Shown piece by piece: positions 16,864-24,802 of a stretch of DNA of 64,000 nucleotides. Below the pieces are notes generated by a model. That model was given only the letters and a program-made list of their open reading frames with translations, ran no database searches and was not told the DNA's origin. Position numbers and translations under genes: made by a program. The DNA lies in the NCBI RefSeq assembly GCF_021655095.1, contig NZ_PPXW01000001.1, positions 1,588,406-1,652,405 of the forward strand, in the 5' to 3' direction. The DNA comes from Clostridium sp. Cult1. GTDB taxonomy: Bacteria > Bacillota > Clostridia > Tissierellales > Tepidimicrobiaceae. The number at the start of each line of letters is the position of its first letter. The stretch's first letter is position 1.

Positions 16864-18708
16864 ATGACAAAGATTAAAATTCTAGATGAATTGACAATAC
16901 AAAAAATTGCTGCTGGAGAAATTATTGAAAGACCTTCTTCAGTAATTAAAGAACTTGTGGAAAACTCTTTAGATGCGAATTCATCAAGTATAACTATAGA
17001 AATAACTAATGGAGGAAAAGATTATATAAGAGTTACAGATAATGGGGATGGATTTACAAAAGAGGATCTAAAAATAGCTTTTAAACGTCATTCTACTAGT
17101 AAATTAACCAATATAGAAGATTTGTATAGAATAGTGTCTTTTGGGTTTAGAGGAGAAGCATTAGCAAGTATTTCTGCAGTATCAAAAATGGAAGTCCTTA
17201 CAAAGACAGTTAATGATTTATCTGGCCTACAAGCTTTTGTACAAAATGGAGAAGTGCTAAAGATAAGACCAGTTGGTTGTCCCAAAGGGACTACTATGAT
17301 TGTAAGGGATCTGTTTTATAATCTACCAGTGAGAGAAAATTTCTTAAAAAGTGATACTGTAGAAGCAAATAATATTAGCGATATTATTTATAAATTGGCA
17401 TTAGGAAACAAAGGAATTTCCTTTAAATATATTAAAGATAATAAAATTATATTTAATACATCTGAAAATAGTGATTTAAAATCAAATATATATACATTAC
17501 TTGGTAAGGACTTTAGTAAGAATCTTATAAGTATAGACTTTAATTCCTCTGATTTTAAAATAAATGGGTATATTTCTAACAATAGTTTTTATAGAAGCAA
17601 TAGGAGTCACCAGTATCTATATGTTAATAATAGATATGTTAAGAATAATTTTATATCAACCCTTATTGAGAATAAATATAAATCTATTATACCTAATAAT
17701 AGATATCCAGTGTTTATTATATTTATTGATATAAATCCATCATTAATTGATGTAAATATTCATCCAACAAAACAGGATATTAAGTTTGTGAATCAAAGTG
17801 AGATGTCTAACATTCTTGAAAATATAATAGATAATACTTTAAATAGAATACTATCAATTCCAAAAGTTACTTTTACCAAAGAAAAAGTGGAAGAAAATCA
17901 AAATGAATTACCCCTTTTATATGAAAAAGCTATTGTTGATAATAGTTATTTGAATGTTATTGAAGAAAAAAAATTAATTAATAGTGCTAAAGAATCGCAT
18001 AGTGAAAGTAGTAATATGAATAATATTGATAGTAAGATAAACTATTATGAAGAACTAACTTGTAACAAGAATTCAATAACTCAATATTCAACTAATCAAA
18101 ATTATGATAATCAATTGGATATTTCATTTAAGAATTCAAAAATATTAGGGGTTTTATTTTCAACTTATATACTAATGGAAAACCCTGAAATGGAGAAGGT
18201 TTTTGTTGTTGACCAGCATGCAGCCCATGAAAGAGTTATTTATGAGAGATACAAAGAAGAATATGAGTTAGAAAAAGTAGTTATTCAAAATCTTCTAACC
18301 CCTGAAATAGTCGAACTAAGCAATCCAGAAATTGAAACCGTTATGGAAAATATTCAATTCTTTAATAATTTAGGATTTATTATTGAAGAATTTGGCAACA
18401 ATAGCGTTATAATAAGAGGTGTTCCTATATTGTTTGGAAAACCCCAAATTAAAGAATTGTTTATGGATTTACTTGACACTATTGCTTTAAATATCAAGAG
18501 CAGCTACGAAATTAAATTAGACAAAATAATTAAAATGGCTTGTACTAAAGCCATCAAAAGTGGTGATATTATGGATAATGTTGAAATTAGAAGTCTAATA
18601 GATCAGTTAAGTAAGTGCAAAAACCCATATACCTGTCCTCATGGTAGGCCAACTATTATTGAAATTTCAAAAAAAGATATTGAAAAAGAGTTCAAAAGAA
18701 TAATGTAA
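16864..18708 (+). CDS. mutL: DNA mismatch repair protein MutL
   Basis: A 614-residue GHKL ATPase linking MutS to strand incision. N-terminal motifs are KIAAGEIIERPSSVIKELVENSLDA, DNGDGF and FRGEALASI. A variable Asn/Ser-rich linker spans about 340-430. The C-terminal domain has DQHAAHERVIYER near residue 449, the DQHA(x)2E(x)4E endonuclease metal motif. A CPHGRPTI motif near the end contributes to the same site. This is therefore a nicking MutL, as expected in an organism without MutH. ATG 16864 follows GGAGAGGGC. The miaA ribosome site starts at its stop codon. Confidence 0.97.
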   Translation: MTKIKILDELTIQKIAAGEIIERPSSVIKELVENSLDANSSSITIEITNGGKDYIRVTDNGDGFTKEDLKIAFKRHSTSKLTNIEDLYRIVSFGFRGEALASISAVSKMEVLTKTVNDLSGLQAFVQNGEVLKIRPVGCPKGTTMIVRDLFYNLPVRENFLKSDTVEANNISDIIYKLALGNKGISFKYIKDNKIIFNTSENSDLKSNIYTLLGKDFSKNLISIDFNSSDFKINGYISNNSFYRSNRSHQYLYVNNRYVKNNFISTLIENKYKSIIPNNRYPVFIIFIDINPSLIDVNIHPTKQDIKFVNQSEMSNILENIIDNTLNRILSIPKVTFTKEKVEENQNELPLLYEKAIVDNSYLNVIEEKKLINSAKESHSESSNMNNIDSKINYYEELTCNKNSITQYSTNQNYDNQLDISFKNSKILGVLFSTYILMENPEMEKVFVVDQHAAHERVIYERYKEEYELEKVVIQNLLTPEIVELSNPEIETVMENIQFFNNLGFIIEEFGNNSVIIRGVPILFGKPQIKELFMDLLDTIALNIKSSYEIKLDKIIKMACTKAIKSGDIMDNVEIRSLIDQLSKCKNPYTCPHGRPTIIEISKKDIEKEFKRIM

Positions 18709-18721
18709 AAGGATGATATTA

Positions 18722-19669
18722 TTGGAAACTAAAAAAGATTTATTGATTCTTCTTGGACCAACAGCTATAGGGAAAACATCAATTTCTATAGACTTAGCAA
18801 AAAAAATTAAAGGGGAAATAATATCAGCTGATTCTATGCAGATATATAAATACATGGATATCGGTACTGCAAAAATAAAAAAAGAAGAAATGGAGAATAT
18901 TCCTCATTATTTAATTGATATAGTTTATCCTGATGAAGAATTTACGGTTGCGGATTATAAACATTATGCTGAAAAATACATTAATAAAATTAATAAAGCA
19001 AAAAAAATTCCTATAGTTGTTGGAGGCACGGGACTATATCTTAATTCCTTAGTATATGAATTAAAATTTGCTAGGGTTGAAGCTAATGAAAAATTTAGAA
19101 AAAGATATGATGAAATTGCAAATATACATGGTAATCAATATATCTATGATGAATTATCTAAGATAGATGAGGAATCAGCCAAAAGGATAAATCCTAATGA
19201 TAGAAAAAGAATAATTAGAGCATTAGAAATATATTATGAAACTGGTAAACCAATGTCGCATTATAATAAGGACTTTAGAAAAGAAGTAGATAAATATAAT
19301 TTAGTTATGGTTGGACTAACTATGGATAGGGCTAAATTGTATTCGCGTATAAATGAAAGAGTCGATATGATGATCATGGAAGGTTTAGTACAAGAAGTTA
19401 AAAAGCTATTATCAATGGGTTATAGTAAAGAATTAGTTTCGATGCAAGCTATAGGTTATAAAGAGATTATATCTTATTTAAACGGAAACATGGGTCTAGA
19501 TAAGGCTATCGAAGTTCTTAAAAGAAATACAAGAAGATTTGCTAAAAGGCAATTAACTTGGTTTAGAAGAGATAATAGAATTTATTGGATTAATATCAAT
19601 GAATATGATTCAATTGAACATATTAATGAACATATTATTAGTTATACAAAAAAGTTCATAAATATATAA
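18722..19669 (+). CDS. miaA: tRNA dimethylallyltransferase
   Basis: A 315-residue enzyme transferring the dimethylallyl group of DMAPP to A37 of tRNA, giving the i6A that MiaB thiomethylates. The P-loop GPTAIGKTS is near residues 12-20. [21 protein letters not shown] and [12 protein letters not shown] follow, with RWFRRD-like residues (TWFRRDNR) near the end. I prefer the TTG at 18722 because AAAAGGATG (18707-18715) is then 6-7 bases upstream. The ATG at 18713 is embedded in that Shine-Dalgarno and would add three residues. It couples isoprenoid output (ispH, ispG, also encoded here) to tRNA modification. Confidence 0.95.
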   Translation: METKKDLLILLGPTAIGKTSISIDLAKKIKGEIISADSMQIYKYMDIGTAKIKKEEMENIPHYLIDIVYPDEEFTVADYKHYAEKYINKINKAKKIPIVVGGTGLYLNSLVYELKFARVEANEKFRKRYDEIANIHGNQYIYDELSKIDEESAKRINPNDRKRIIRALEIYYETGKPMSHYNKDFRKEVDKYNLVMVGLTMDRAKLYSRINERVDMMIMEGLVQEVKKLLSMGYSKELVSMQAIGYKEIISYLNGNMGLDKAIEVLKRNTRRFAKRQLTWFRRDNRIYWININEYDSIEHINEHIISYTKKFINI

Positions 19670-19682
19670 GGGAGGGGAATAT

Positions 19683-19916
19683 GTGAAGACTATAACAAAC
19701 CTACAAGATGTTTTTCTTAATAAGGCAAGAAAGGATAATAATACTATTACCATTTATCTAATTAATGGATATCAGATAAGAGGTGTTGTTAAAGGTTTCG
19801 ATAATTATACTATTATATTAGACAGTGAGGGAAAACAACAGCTTATATATAAACATGCTATATCTACAATCATACCTGTTAAGCCTATTAATTTAATAAA
19901 TAATAATACAGACTAG
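19683..19916 (+). CDS. hfq: RNA chaperone Hfq
   Basis: A 77-residue Sm-like protein that forms a hexameric ring binding small RNAs and A-rich mRNA. Sm1 ([37 protein letters not shown]) and Sm2 ([14 protein letters not shown]) are complete; the YKHAIS motif lines the U-binding proximal face. It lacks a long C-terminal tail, as is usual for Firmicutes. It starts at GTG 19683 behind GGGAGGGG. The location after miaA is the conserved one. A terminator follows, so this run ends here. Confidence 0.95.
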   Translation: MKTITNLQDVFLNKARKDNNTITIYLINGYQIRGVVKGFDNYTIILDSEGKQQLIYKHAISTIIPVKPINLINNNTD

Positions 19917-19936
19917 GAATTACTTAATTAACAAAT

Positions 19937-19962
19937 GTCTCTGAACTTATCAGAGGCTTTTG
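19937..19962 (+). terminator. Terminator after hfq
   Basis: CTCTGA (19939-19944) with TCAGAG (19950-19955), extended by a G-T and a G-C pair to 19937/19957, 5-base loop, followed by TTTTGTATTT. Confidence 0.7.
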
Positions 19963-19993
19963 TATTTACTAATAATTAGAAAGGCGATGTAAT

Positions 19994-21298
19994 ATGGATA
20001 AGGATACAATAAATATATTATGTAAACATTATGGTTTAAATAAAAATGTAATTGAATTTGTAAATTCAAAAGAAAAGTTGATTTTAGATAAATTTAATTA
20101 TATTAATAAGATAAAGGAGTACAATCAATATAAAATAATAAAAAGCATGCAAGATGCTAAATTGAGTTCTACAGATTTCAACTGGACTACTGGATATGGA
20201 TATGGTGATATAGGTAGGGATAAAGTTGAGGAAATTTATTCATTAGTTTTTAATGCAGAAGATGCTTTAGTAAGACCTACTATTGTATCAGGAACTCATG
20301 CAATTACCCTCACATTAGCAGGTCTATTAAGGCCTGGAGATGAGTTCATTTCTATAACAGGTACTCCATATGATACGTTATTAAAAGTAATCGGAGTTAA
20401 AGGGGATCAAAAAGGTACATTCTTAGACTATAGTATTAAGTACAATGAAATACCATTAATAAATGATAGTATTAATGTAGAAGAAACAATTAAAAATATT
20501 AGCAATAATACTAAATTGTTATTAATTCAAAGATCTACAGGATATAGTGATAGAAAAGCTATACCCATGGATGAAATGGAAAGAGCTATAAAAGAGATTA
20601 AAAAAATTTATAAAAACATTATTATTATGGTAGATAATTGCTATGGCGAATTTACAGAAAAAAAAGAACCTACTGATGTAGGAGCAGATATCATGGCAGG
20701 GTCATTGATTAAAAATCCAGGTGGAGGTATAGCATTAACCGGAGGCTATATAGTAGGTAAATCTGAACTAGTTGAACAAGTAGCCAATAGAAGCACTGCA
20801 CCTGGTCTAGGAAAAGATTGTGGCTTGACCTTTGGTACAACCCGTTCTACATTACAAGGTCTTTTCCTAGCTCCTCACGTAGTCTCAGAAGCTATAAAAG
20901 GAGCCTTATTAGTTGGTATTGTTTATAAAGAACTAGGATTTGAAATTGTACCTGAAATAGATGATGTTAGAAGTGATATAATTCAAGCCGTAAAATTAAG
21001 ATCTCCGGATAGAGTTGTCGAGTTTTGCAAAGGCGTTCAAAAAGCAGCGGTTGTAGATTCTTATGTAACTCCATTACCATGGGATATGCCTGGATATGAA
21101 GATAAGGTAATAATGGCTGCAGGAGGTTTCATAGATGGATCTTCAATAGAATTAAGTGCTGATGGTCCCATGAGAGAACCTTTTTTTGCCTATTATCAAG
21201 GGGGGCTAACTTATGAGCACTGTAAGCTTGGTGTAATAAATTCATTAAACAACCTATATAATAACAATTTAATTGATAAAAATAAGCTAACTTATTAG
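19994..21298 (+). CDS. Methionine gamma-lyase-like PLP protein (aluminum resistance protein family)
   Basis: A 434-residue fold-type I PLP enzyme of the family often labelled aluminum resistance protein or YnbB. Motifs are DFNWTTGYGYGDIGRDKVEEIYS (split about 60-85), RPTIVSGTHAITLTLAGLLRPGDE, VDNCYGEFTEKKEPTDVGADIMAGSLIKNPGGG with the likely PLP lysine in SLIKNPGG, and SSIELSADGPMREPF near the end. Biochemical activity of the family is not well established, so gamma-lyase action is only similarity-based. The ATG has AAAGGCGATG upstream. It is transcribed separately from hfq and ends in its own terminator. Confidence 0.85.
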   Translation: MDKDTINILCKHYGLNKNVIEFVNSKEKLILDKFNYINKIKEYNQYKIIKSMQDAKLSSTDFNWTTGYGYGDIGRDKVEEIYSLVFNAEDALVRPTIVSGTHAITLTLAGLLRPGDEFISITGTPYDTLLKVIGVKGDQKGTFLDYSIKYNEIPLINDSINVEETIKNISNNTKLLLIQRSTGYSDRKAIPMDEMERAIKEIKKIYKNIIIMVDNCYGEFTEKKEPTDVGADIMAGSLIKNPGGGIALTGGYIVGKSELVEQVANRSTAPGLGKDCGLTFGTTRSTLQGLFLAPHVVSEAIKGALLVGIVYKELGFEIVPEIDDVRSDIIQAVKLRSPDRVVEFCKGVQKAAVVDSYVTPLPWDMPGYEDKVIMAAGGFIDGSSIELSADGPMREPFFAYYQGGLTYEHCKLGVINSLNNLYNNNLIDKNKLTY

Positions 21299-21310
21299 TT
21301 AGCTTATTTT
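21281..21310 (+). terminator. Terminator overlapping the end of the PLP gene
   Basis: An 11-bp stem, AATAAGCTAAC (21281-21291) with GTTAGCTTATT (21298-21308), a 6-base loop, then TT. The stop codon lies inside the hairpin. Confidence 0.72.
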
Positions 21311-21339
21311 ACCGTAAATCGATATTAATATATATGCTT

Positions 21340-21957
21340 TTAAAACTTTCTATACAATCCTATAACTTTTCCTAAAATACTTACTTCTCTTACTAATATA
21401 GGAGACATAGCTTCATTTTCTGGTTGTAGTCGAATATAATCCTTTTCTTTGAAAAATCTTTTAACGGTTGCTTCATCTTCTAATAGCGCCACCACAATAT
21501 CTCCATTTATAGCATGGTTTTGTTGCTTAACTAGTACATAATCACCGCTTAGTATACCAGCTTCTATCATACTATCACCTTGGACTTCCAACATAAAAAG
21601 GGGCCCCCGTTCAGCCATTTCGATAGGAACTGGAAAAGTATCTTCAATATGTTCTACTGCCAAAATTGGTTGACCAGCAGTGACTTTTCCTATTATAGGT
21701 ATATCTACAGTTTTTTTAACTGCAAATAAAGAATCTTCATCCCTATCAAGGATTTCAATAGCTCTTGGTTTAGTAGGATCTTTTCTTATATAACCTTTTG
21801 TTTCTAGTTTTTCTAGATGCCTATGAACAGTAGAAGTAGATTTCAAATTTACGCCTTTACATATTTCTCTCACAGATGGAGGATATCCCTTTTTTTGAAT
21901 TTGACTTTTCATGAAATGTAAAATCTCTAATTGAGTTTGATTTAAATCTTCATACAC
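21340..21957 (-). CDS. lexA: SOS repressor LexA
   Basis: A 205-residue repressor. The winged helix (about 5-65) contains [25 protein letters not shown]. The self-cleavage site is Ala94-Gly95 (VTAGQP), with the catalytic pair Ser129 (GDSMIEAG) and Lys166 (ATVKRF). I place the start at GTG 21957 because GGGAGG then sits 8 bases upstream; GTG 21966 overlaps that Shine-Dalgarno. It is autoregulated: a LexA box overlaps its -35. The gene diverges from a yneA-like gene, the same arrangement as in Bacillus subtilis. Confidence 0.96.
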   Translation of the reverse strand: MYEDLNQTQLEILHFMKSQIQKKGYPPSVREICKGVNLKSTSTVHRHLEKLETKGYIRKDPTKPRAIEILDRDEDSLFAVKKTVDIPIIGKVTAGQPILAVEHIEDTFPVPIEMAERGPLFMLEVQGDSMIEAGILSGDYVLVKQQNHAINGDIVVALLEDEATVKRFFKEKDYIRLQPENEAMSPILVREVSILGKVIGLYRKF

Positions 21958-22041
21958 GTTATACACCTCCCATAAATTTAAAGTATAAGAACAAGACTAG
22001 TCATTAAACATGACTTAGCCATCCAATTATTAATTTAGTTC

Positions 22042-22070
22042 ATTATATCATAGAAAAAATAAATATTCAA
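22042..22070 (-). promoter_or_regulatory. lexA promoter
   Basis: On the minus strand TTGAAT (22070-22065), a 17-base spacer and TATAAT (22047-22042). A LexA box covers the -35. Confidence 0.75.
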
Positions 22071-22080
22071 ACGTTAGTTC
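22069..22080 (-). promoter_or_regulatory. LexA (SOS) box 1
   Basis: GAACTAACGTTT on the minus strand matches the Gram-positive GAAC-N4-GTTY consensus and overlaps the lexA -35 hexamer. Confidence 0.75.
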
Positions 22081-22096
22081 TTTTTTTAAAAAACTA

Positions 22097-22125
22097 TTGA
22101 CAAGGAACTTATGTTTTATTAGAAT
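22097..22125 (+). promoter_or_regulatory. Promoter of the yneA-like gene
   Basis: A perfect TTGACA (22097-22102), 17-base spacer and TAGAAT (22120-22125). LexA box 2 occupies the spacer. Confidence 0.75.
22105..22116 (+). promoter_or_regulatory. LexA (SOS) box 2
   Basis: GAACTTATGTTT lies between the -35 and -10 of the plus-strand promoter, so LexA binding would block RNA polymerase. Confidence 0.7.
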
Positions 22126-22132
22126 ATAATTA

Positions 22133-22144
22133 GAACAAACGTTT
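22133..22144 (+). promoter_or_regulatory. LexA (SOS) box 3
   Basis: GAACAAACGTTT lies at the expected transcription start of the yneA-like gene. Confidence 0.72.
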
Positions 22145-22168
22145 TGAACTAATGTGCGAGGTGATTTT

Positions 22169-22489
22169 ATGAAAAAAGTTAAATATAAAATTGTTAACAA
22201 AAGAAGATTTACAATCTTTGTTATCACTACAATGATTATAGCAATAGCTATTATTTTTATGTTTACTAAGAATCAGAAAGTTTATAGCTCTACATACAAA
22301 CATGCCTATACCGAATTAATAGTTAAAAAAGGAGATACATTGTGGAATATAGCTATTGAAAATATGCCAGAAAATTATGATGTAAGAAGAATGATATTTG
22401 AAATAAGGGAATTCAATAAAATGGAAAACGCTGATATCTATCCTGGAGATTTGTTAAAAATACCTATCAAACATAACCCCAATGAATAA
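22169..22489 (+). CDS. yneA: YneA-like SOS cell-division inhibitor with LysM domain
   Basis: A 106-residue protein with a basic cytoplasmic head, one transmembrane segment (about residues 15-34) and an external LysM domain (ELIVKKGDTLWNIAIE to IYPGDLLKIP). In Bacillus, YneA is made during the SOS response and delays septation; its gene is divergent from lexA, exactly as here. The start is ATG 22169, behind GAGGTGA. Two of the three LexA boxes and a strong promoter lie directly upstream. Family assignment rests on architecture and context because YneA sequences diverge quickly. Confidence 0.85.
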   Translation: MKKVKYKIVNKRRFTIFVITTMIIAIAIIFMFTKNQKVYSSTYKHAYTELIVKKGDTLWNIAIENMPENYDVRRMIFEIREFNKMENADIYPGDLLKIPIKHNPNE

Positions 22490-22522
22490 TGGGTAGGCTG
22501 TAAAAGCCTACCCATTATTCAT
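22481..22522. terminator. Bidirectional terminator between yneA-like and xer
   Basis: A 19-bp perfect stem (22481-22499 with 22504-22522) and a 4-base loop. The stop codons of both convergent genes fall within the stem. Confidence 0.75.
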
Positions 22523-23498
22523 TGCTATCAGTAAAGTTAGGTTTAACATTTGCTAAAGGATTACTTTTCACGGCGTCTCTTAACCTTTCATCATCTATAT
22601 GGGTATATATTTGAGTAGTAGAAACATTTTCATGGCCTAGAATGGCTTGTAAAGCTCTTATATCTACATTGCCATACTTATACATTAACGTAGCAGCAGT
22701 ATGTCTTAATTTATGAGTTGAATAAATAGAAGTATCAAATCCTGCTTTCTCCAGATATCTATCTATCATATGTTGAATAGCCCTATTACTCATTCTATTT
22801 TTCCTCATACTTAAAAAAAGAGCATTTGTATCTACTCCATCTTTTGGTCTTACACTTAGATAGTCCTTTACAGCGTCCACACAAGCTTGATTCAAGTATA
22901 TAGTTCTTTCTTTATTCCCTTTACCAATGACTGTCAATGTATCGGCTTTAATTTTTGTGATATCTATACTGGACAACTCAGATAGTCTTAAACCACAATT
23001 TAAAAATAACATAACAATTGCATAATCACGTTTCCTAAAAAAATCACTTTTATTTTCTAGAATGGTATTCAATAGTCTTTCACATTCATTTAAAGTGAAA
23101 TGGACTGGTTGTCTAACATCGGTTTTAGGAAATTCAAGCCCATCAGCAGGATTTTTACTAATTAAATTTACCTTTAAATAAAGATAATCAAAGAATGATT
23201 TTAGACTTGCGACTTTTCTAGACTTAGCAAAATTTCCATTATTTCTATTTTTATCAACGTAAGATATGAAAGAGTGTAGATCCTGAATATTGATTTTTTT
23301 AACCAATTCAATATCTACATCTTCGATGTCAATATCTTCGAATGGAATGCTATCATCTACAAGCTTGTATCTTAATTTTATAAATCTAAAAAAAGTACGT
23401 AAATCAAAAAAATATTCCTTCGCAGTGTTATGAGAAGTACCTTTAATCGTCTCCATGTAATTTAAATAATCTTCAAGTATCAATGGTGTTCCATACAT
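22515..23498 (-). CDS. xer: Tyrosine recombinase XerC/XerD
   Basis: A 327-residue site-specific recombinase with the SAM-like core-binding domain (about 5-110) and the catalytic domain (about 130-315). The catalytic set is complete: Arg171 (CGLRLSEL), Lys193 (GKGNKER), His262 and Arg265 (HKLRH), His289 (LGHENVSTTQIY) and the nucleophile Tyr298. The size and the adjacent SOS gene suggest a chromosomal Xer that resolves dimers, but XerC and XerD roles cannot be told apart. The ATG follows AAGAGGGG. The 30-residue acidic insertion around 45-65 is longer than in Bacillus XerD. An 18-bp palindrome sits just upstream. Confidence 0.88.
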   Translation of the reverse strand: MYGTPLILEDYLNYMETIKGTSHNTAKEYFFDLRTFFRFIKLRYKLVDDSIPFEDIDIEDVDIELVKKINIQDLHSFISYVDKNRNNGNFAKSRKVASLKSFFDYLYLKVNLISKNPADGLEFPKTDVRQPVHFTLNECERLLNTILENKSDFFRKRDYAIVMLFLNCGLRLSELSSIDITKIKADTLTVIGKGNKERTIYLNQACVDAVKDYLSVRPKDGVDTNALFLSMRKNRMSNRAIQHMIDRYLEKAGFDTSIYSTHKLRHTAATLMYKYGNVDIRALQAILGHENVSTTQIYTHIDDERLRDAVKSNPLANVKPNFTDSNE

Positions 23499-23523
23499 TA
23501 TACCCCTCTTTTCTGTATTTTGA

Positions 23524-23563
23524 TATAAATAGTCACAAAATACTTATTTTGTGACTATTTATA
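23524..23563. repeat. 18-bp palindrome upstream of xer
   Basis: Perfect arms 23524-23541 and 23546-23563 around ACTT; core of the arm is AGTCACAAAAT. No T-run follows on either strand, so it is not a typical terminator. Confidence 0.7.
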
Positions 23564-23740
23564 TATTCGACATAAATATATAATTTCCTTCTTTTTTATG
23601 ATATATTTTTAAGAATTAATATAGTTAAAATTAAATTTATATTTTGATATTCTTTTTATTATTTAGATCTAATTTTAAAAACTAATTTTATCACAATATA
23701 AACTTAGCTTTTAAGCAAAACTCAAGCCAACCGTATTAAT

Positions 23741-23788
23741 TATAATAGCTTTAAAAAAACTAGCTCCAGTTTCGTTTATAATAGCTTT
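23741..23788. repeat. Short direct repeat, period 36
   Basis: TATAATAGCTTT occurs at 23741-23752 and again at 23777-23788. Confidence 0.6.
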
Positions 23789-24000
23789 TTATAATCACTG
23801 TCATGGGTTTATATGTTTATTCATTATAAATCCATTTATAGGACGTATGGGGCCTAACATTTGAATATTCTCTTAATATACTTAACAATCCTTTATCTAT
23901 AAATAAATTCTAAACATCGTATTTTAGGATAGAATCATAGTATAGACTAATTTCATGAAAATAATTGAAAATGAAAATAAACAATACTAAATATCTATGT

Positions 24001-24687
24001 TTATTCTATATGGATTATATCATAACTATTATTTAATAAATCTATAAGTAGTATTTTTTTCCTTAAAAGATCTCCTCTGTTTATTAAAATTTTTATTACT
24101 TCTGCTACTTCTATAGAAGCTATAAGTGGTGGTATAAAAGATGGATTTCCCAACTTTTTCTCAATCCCTTTCTCTCCCCTACTATCTTTAGGATATAAAA
24201 AGTCTAAAGTATTATCATTAGGAAAAATGGTAGTAACTTGTCCATAAAATCCACCAATAGCTCCATGTACCATGGGTATATTTAACTTTGATGAAGTAGA
24301 CTGAATTAAGATTCTCGTTTTTATATTATCAAGGGCATCTATAATTACATCATGATCTTTTAGAAGAGATGTTGAGTTAGATTGATCTATCATCATATCT
24401 ATAGCATTTATATAAGTATGAGGATTGATCAATTCGATTCTTTTTTTAGCTTCTATGGATTTGCTTTTTCCCATATTTTTTGTGTGACTTACTAATTGTC
24501 GATTTAAATTGGTTTCATCAAATACATCACCATCTATAGCAGTAATATATTCAACACCAATCCTTGCTAACATTTCAATTATATAGCCGCCTAAGCCCCC
24601 ACATCCAACAACACAAACTTTACTGTTATTTAATATCTTAATTTCTTCTACTGATAAAGCTTCCATATTTCTTATATATCGTTCCAT
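24001..24687 (-). CDS. ThiF/MoeB/HesA-type adenylyltransferase lacking the zinc cysteines
   Basis: A 228-residue E1-like protein. The nucleotide-binding motif VVGCGGLGGYIIEMLARIGV (about 28-47), the aspartate-containing DGDVFDETNLNRQ and DALDNIKTR are intact, so it probably adenylates the C-terminus of a ubiquitin-like sulfur carrier. The CxxC pairs that bind zinc in MoeB and ThiF are absent, the corresponding region reading TLDFLYPKDSRGEKG, and no catalytic-site cysteine is evident. It has no neighbouring thiS, moaD or cysteine desulfurase gene, so the partner is unknown. The ATG at 24687 follows AGGTGAT. Confidence 0.8.
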   Translation of the reverse strand: MERYIRNMEALSVEEIKILNNSKVCVVGCGGLGGYIIEMLARIGVEYITAIDGDVFDETNLNRQLVSHTKNMGKSKSIEAKKRIELINPHTYINAIDMMIDQSNSTSLLKDHDVIIDALDNIKTRILIQSTSSKLNIPMVHGAIGGFYGQVTTIFPNDNTLDFLYPKDSRGEKGIEKKLGNPSFIPPLIASIEVAEVIKILINRGDLLRKKILLIDLLNNSYDIIHIE

Positions 24688-24721
24688 TACATATCACCTA
24701 CTATAAGTATATTAATATTCA

Positions 24722-24756
24722 AGAAGGTTTACATAAATTTATTATGTAAACCTTCT
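24722..24756 (-). terminator. Terminator-like hairpin after the aminotransferase
   Basis: A 15-bp perfect stem (24722-24736 with 24742-24756). The tail on the minus strand is T-poor, so termination may be partial. Confidence 0.5.
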
Positions 24757-24802
24757 ATAGAAGTTAATCGCTTTAATGGATTATTGTACTATGTCAAATA
24801 TA

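Larger units (their letters stand above)
23499..24000. other. 500-base gap without a supportable gene
   Basis: Both flanking genes point left, yet no frame longer than about 25 codons with a ribosome site is present. The gap holds an 18-bp palindrome near xer (23524-23563), an exact 12-base direct repeat spaced by 36 bases, a small palindrome (23825-23840) and a locally G+C-richer patch (GGACGTATGGGGCC at 23841-23854). On the minus strand the repeat region reads as a short Lys-Ala-Ile-Ile-rich peptide broken by stops. I see no tRNA, riboswitch or dif-like site that I can defend; a decayed mobile repeat is possible. Confidence 0.6.

Noticed and set aside
23499..24000. tRNA, riboswitch or dif site in the gap
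   Set aside because: No cloverleaf, known aptamer core or dif-like 28-mer could be recognised; reported only as unexplained non-coding sequence.
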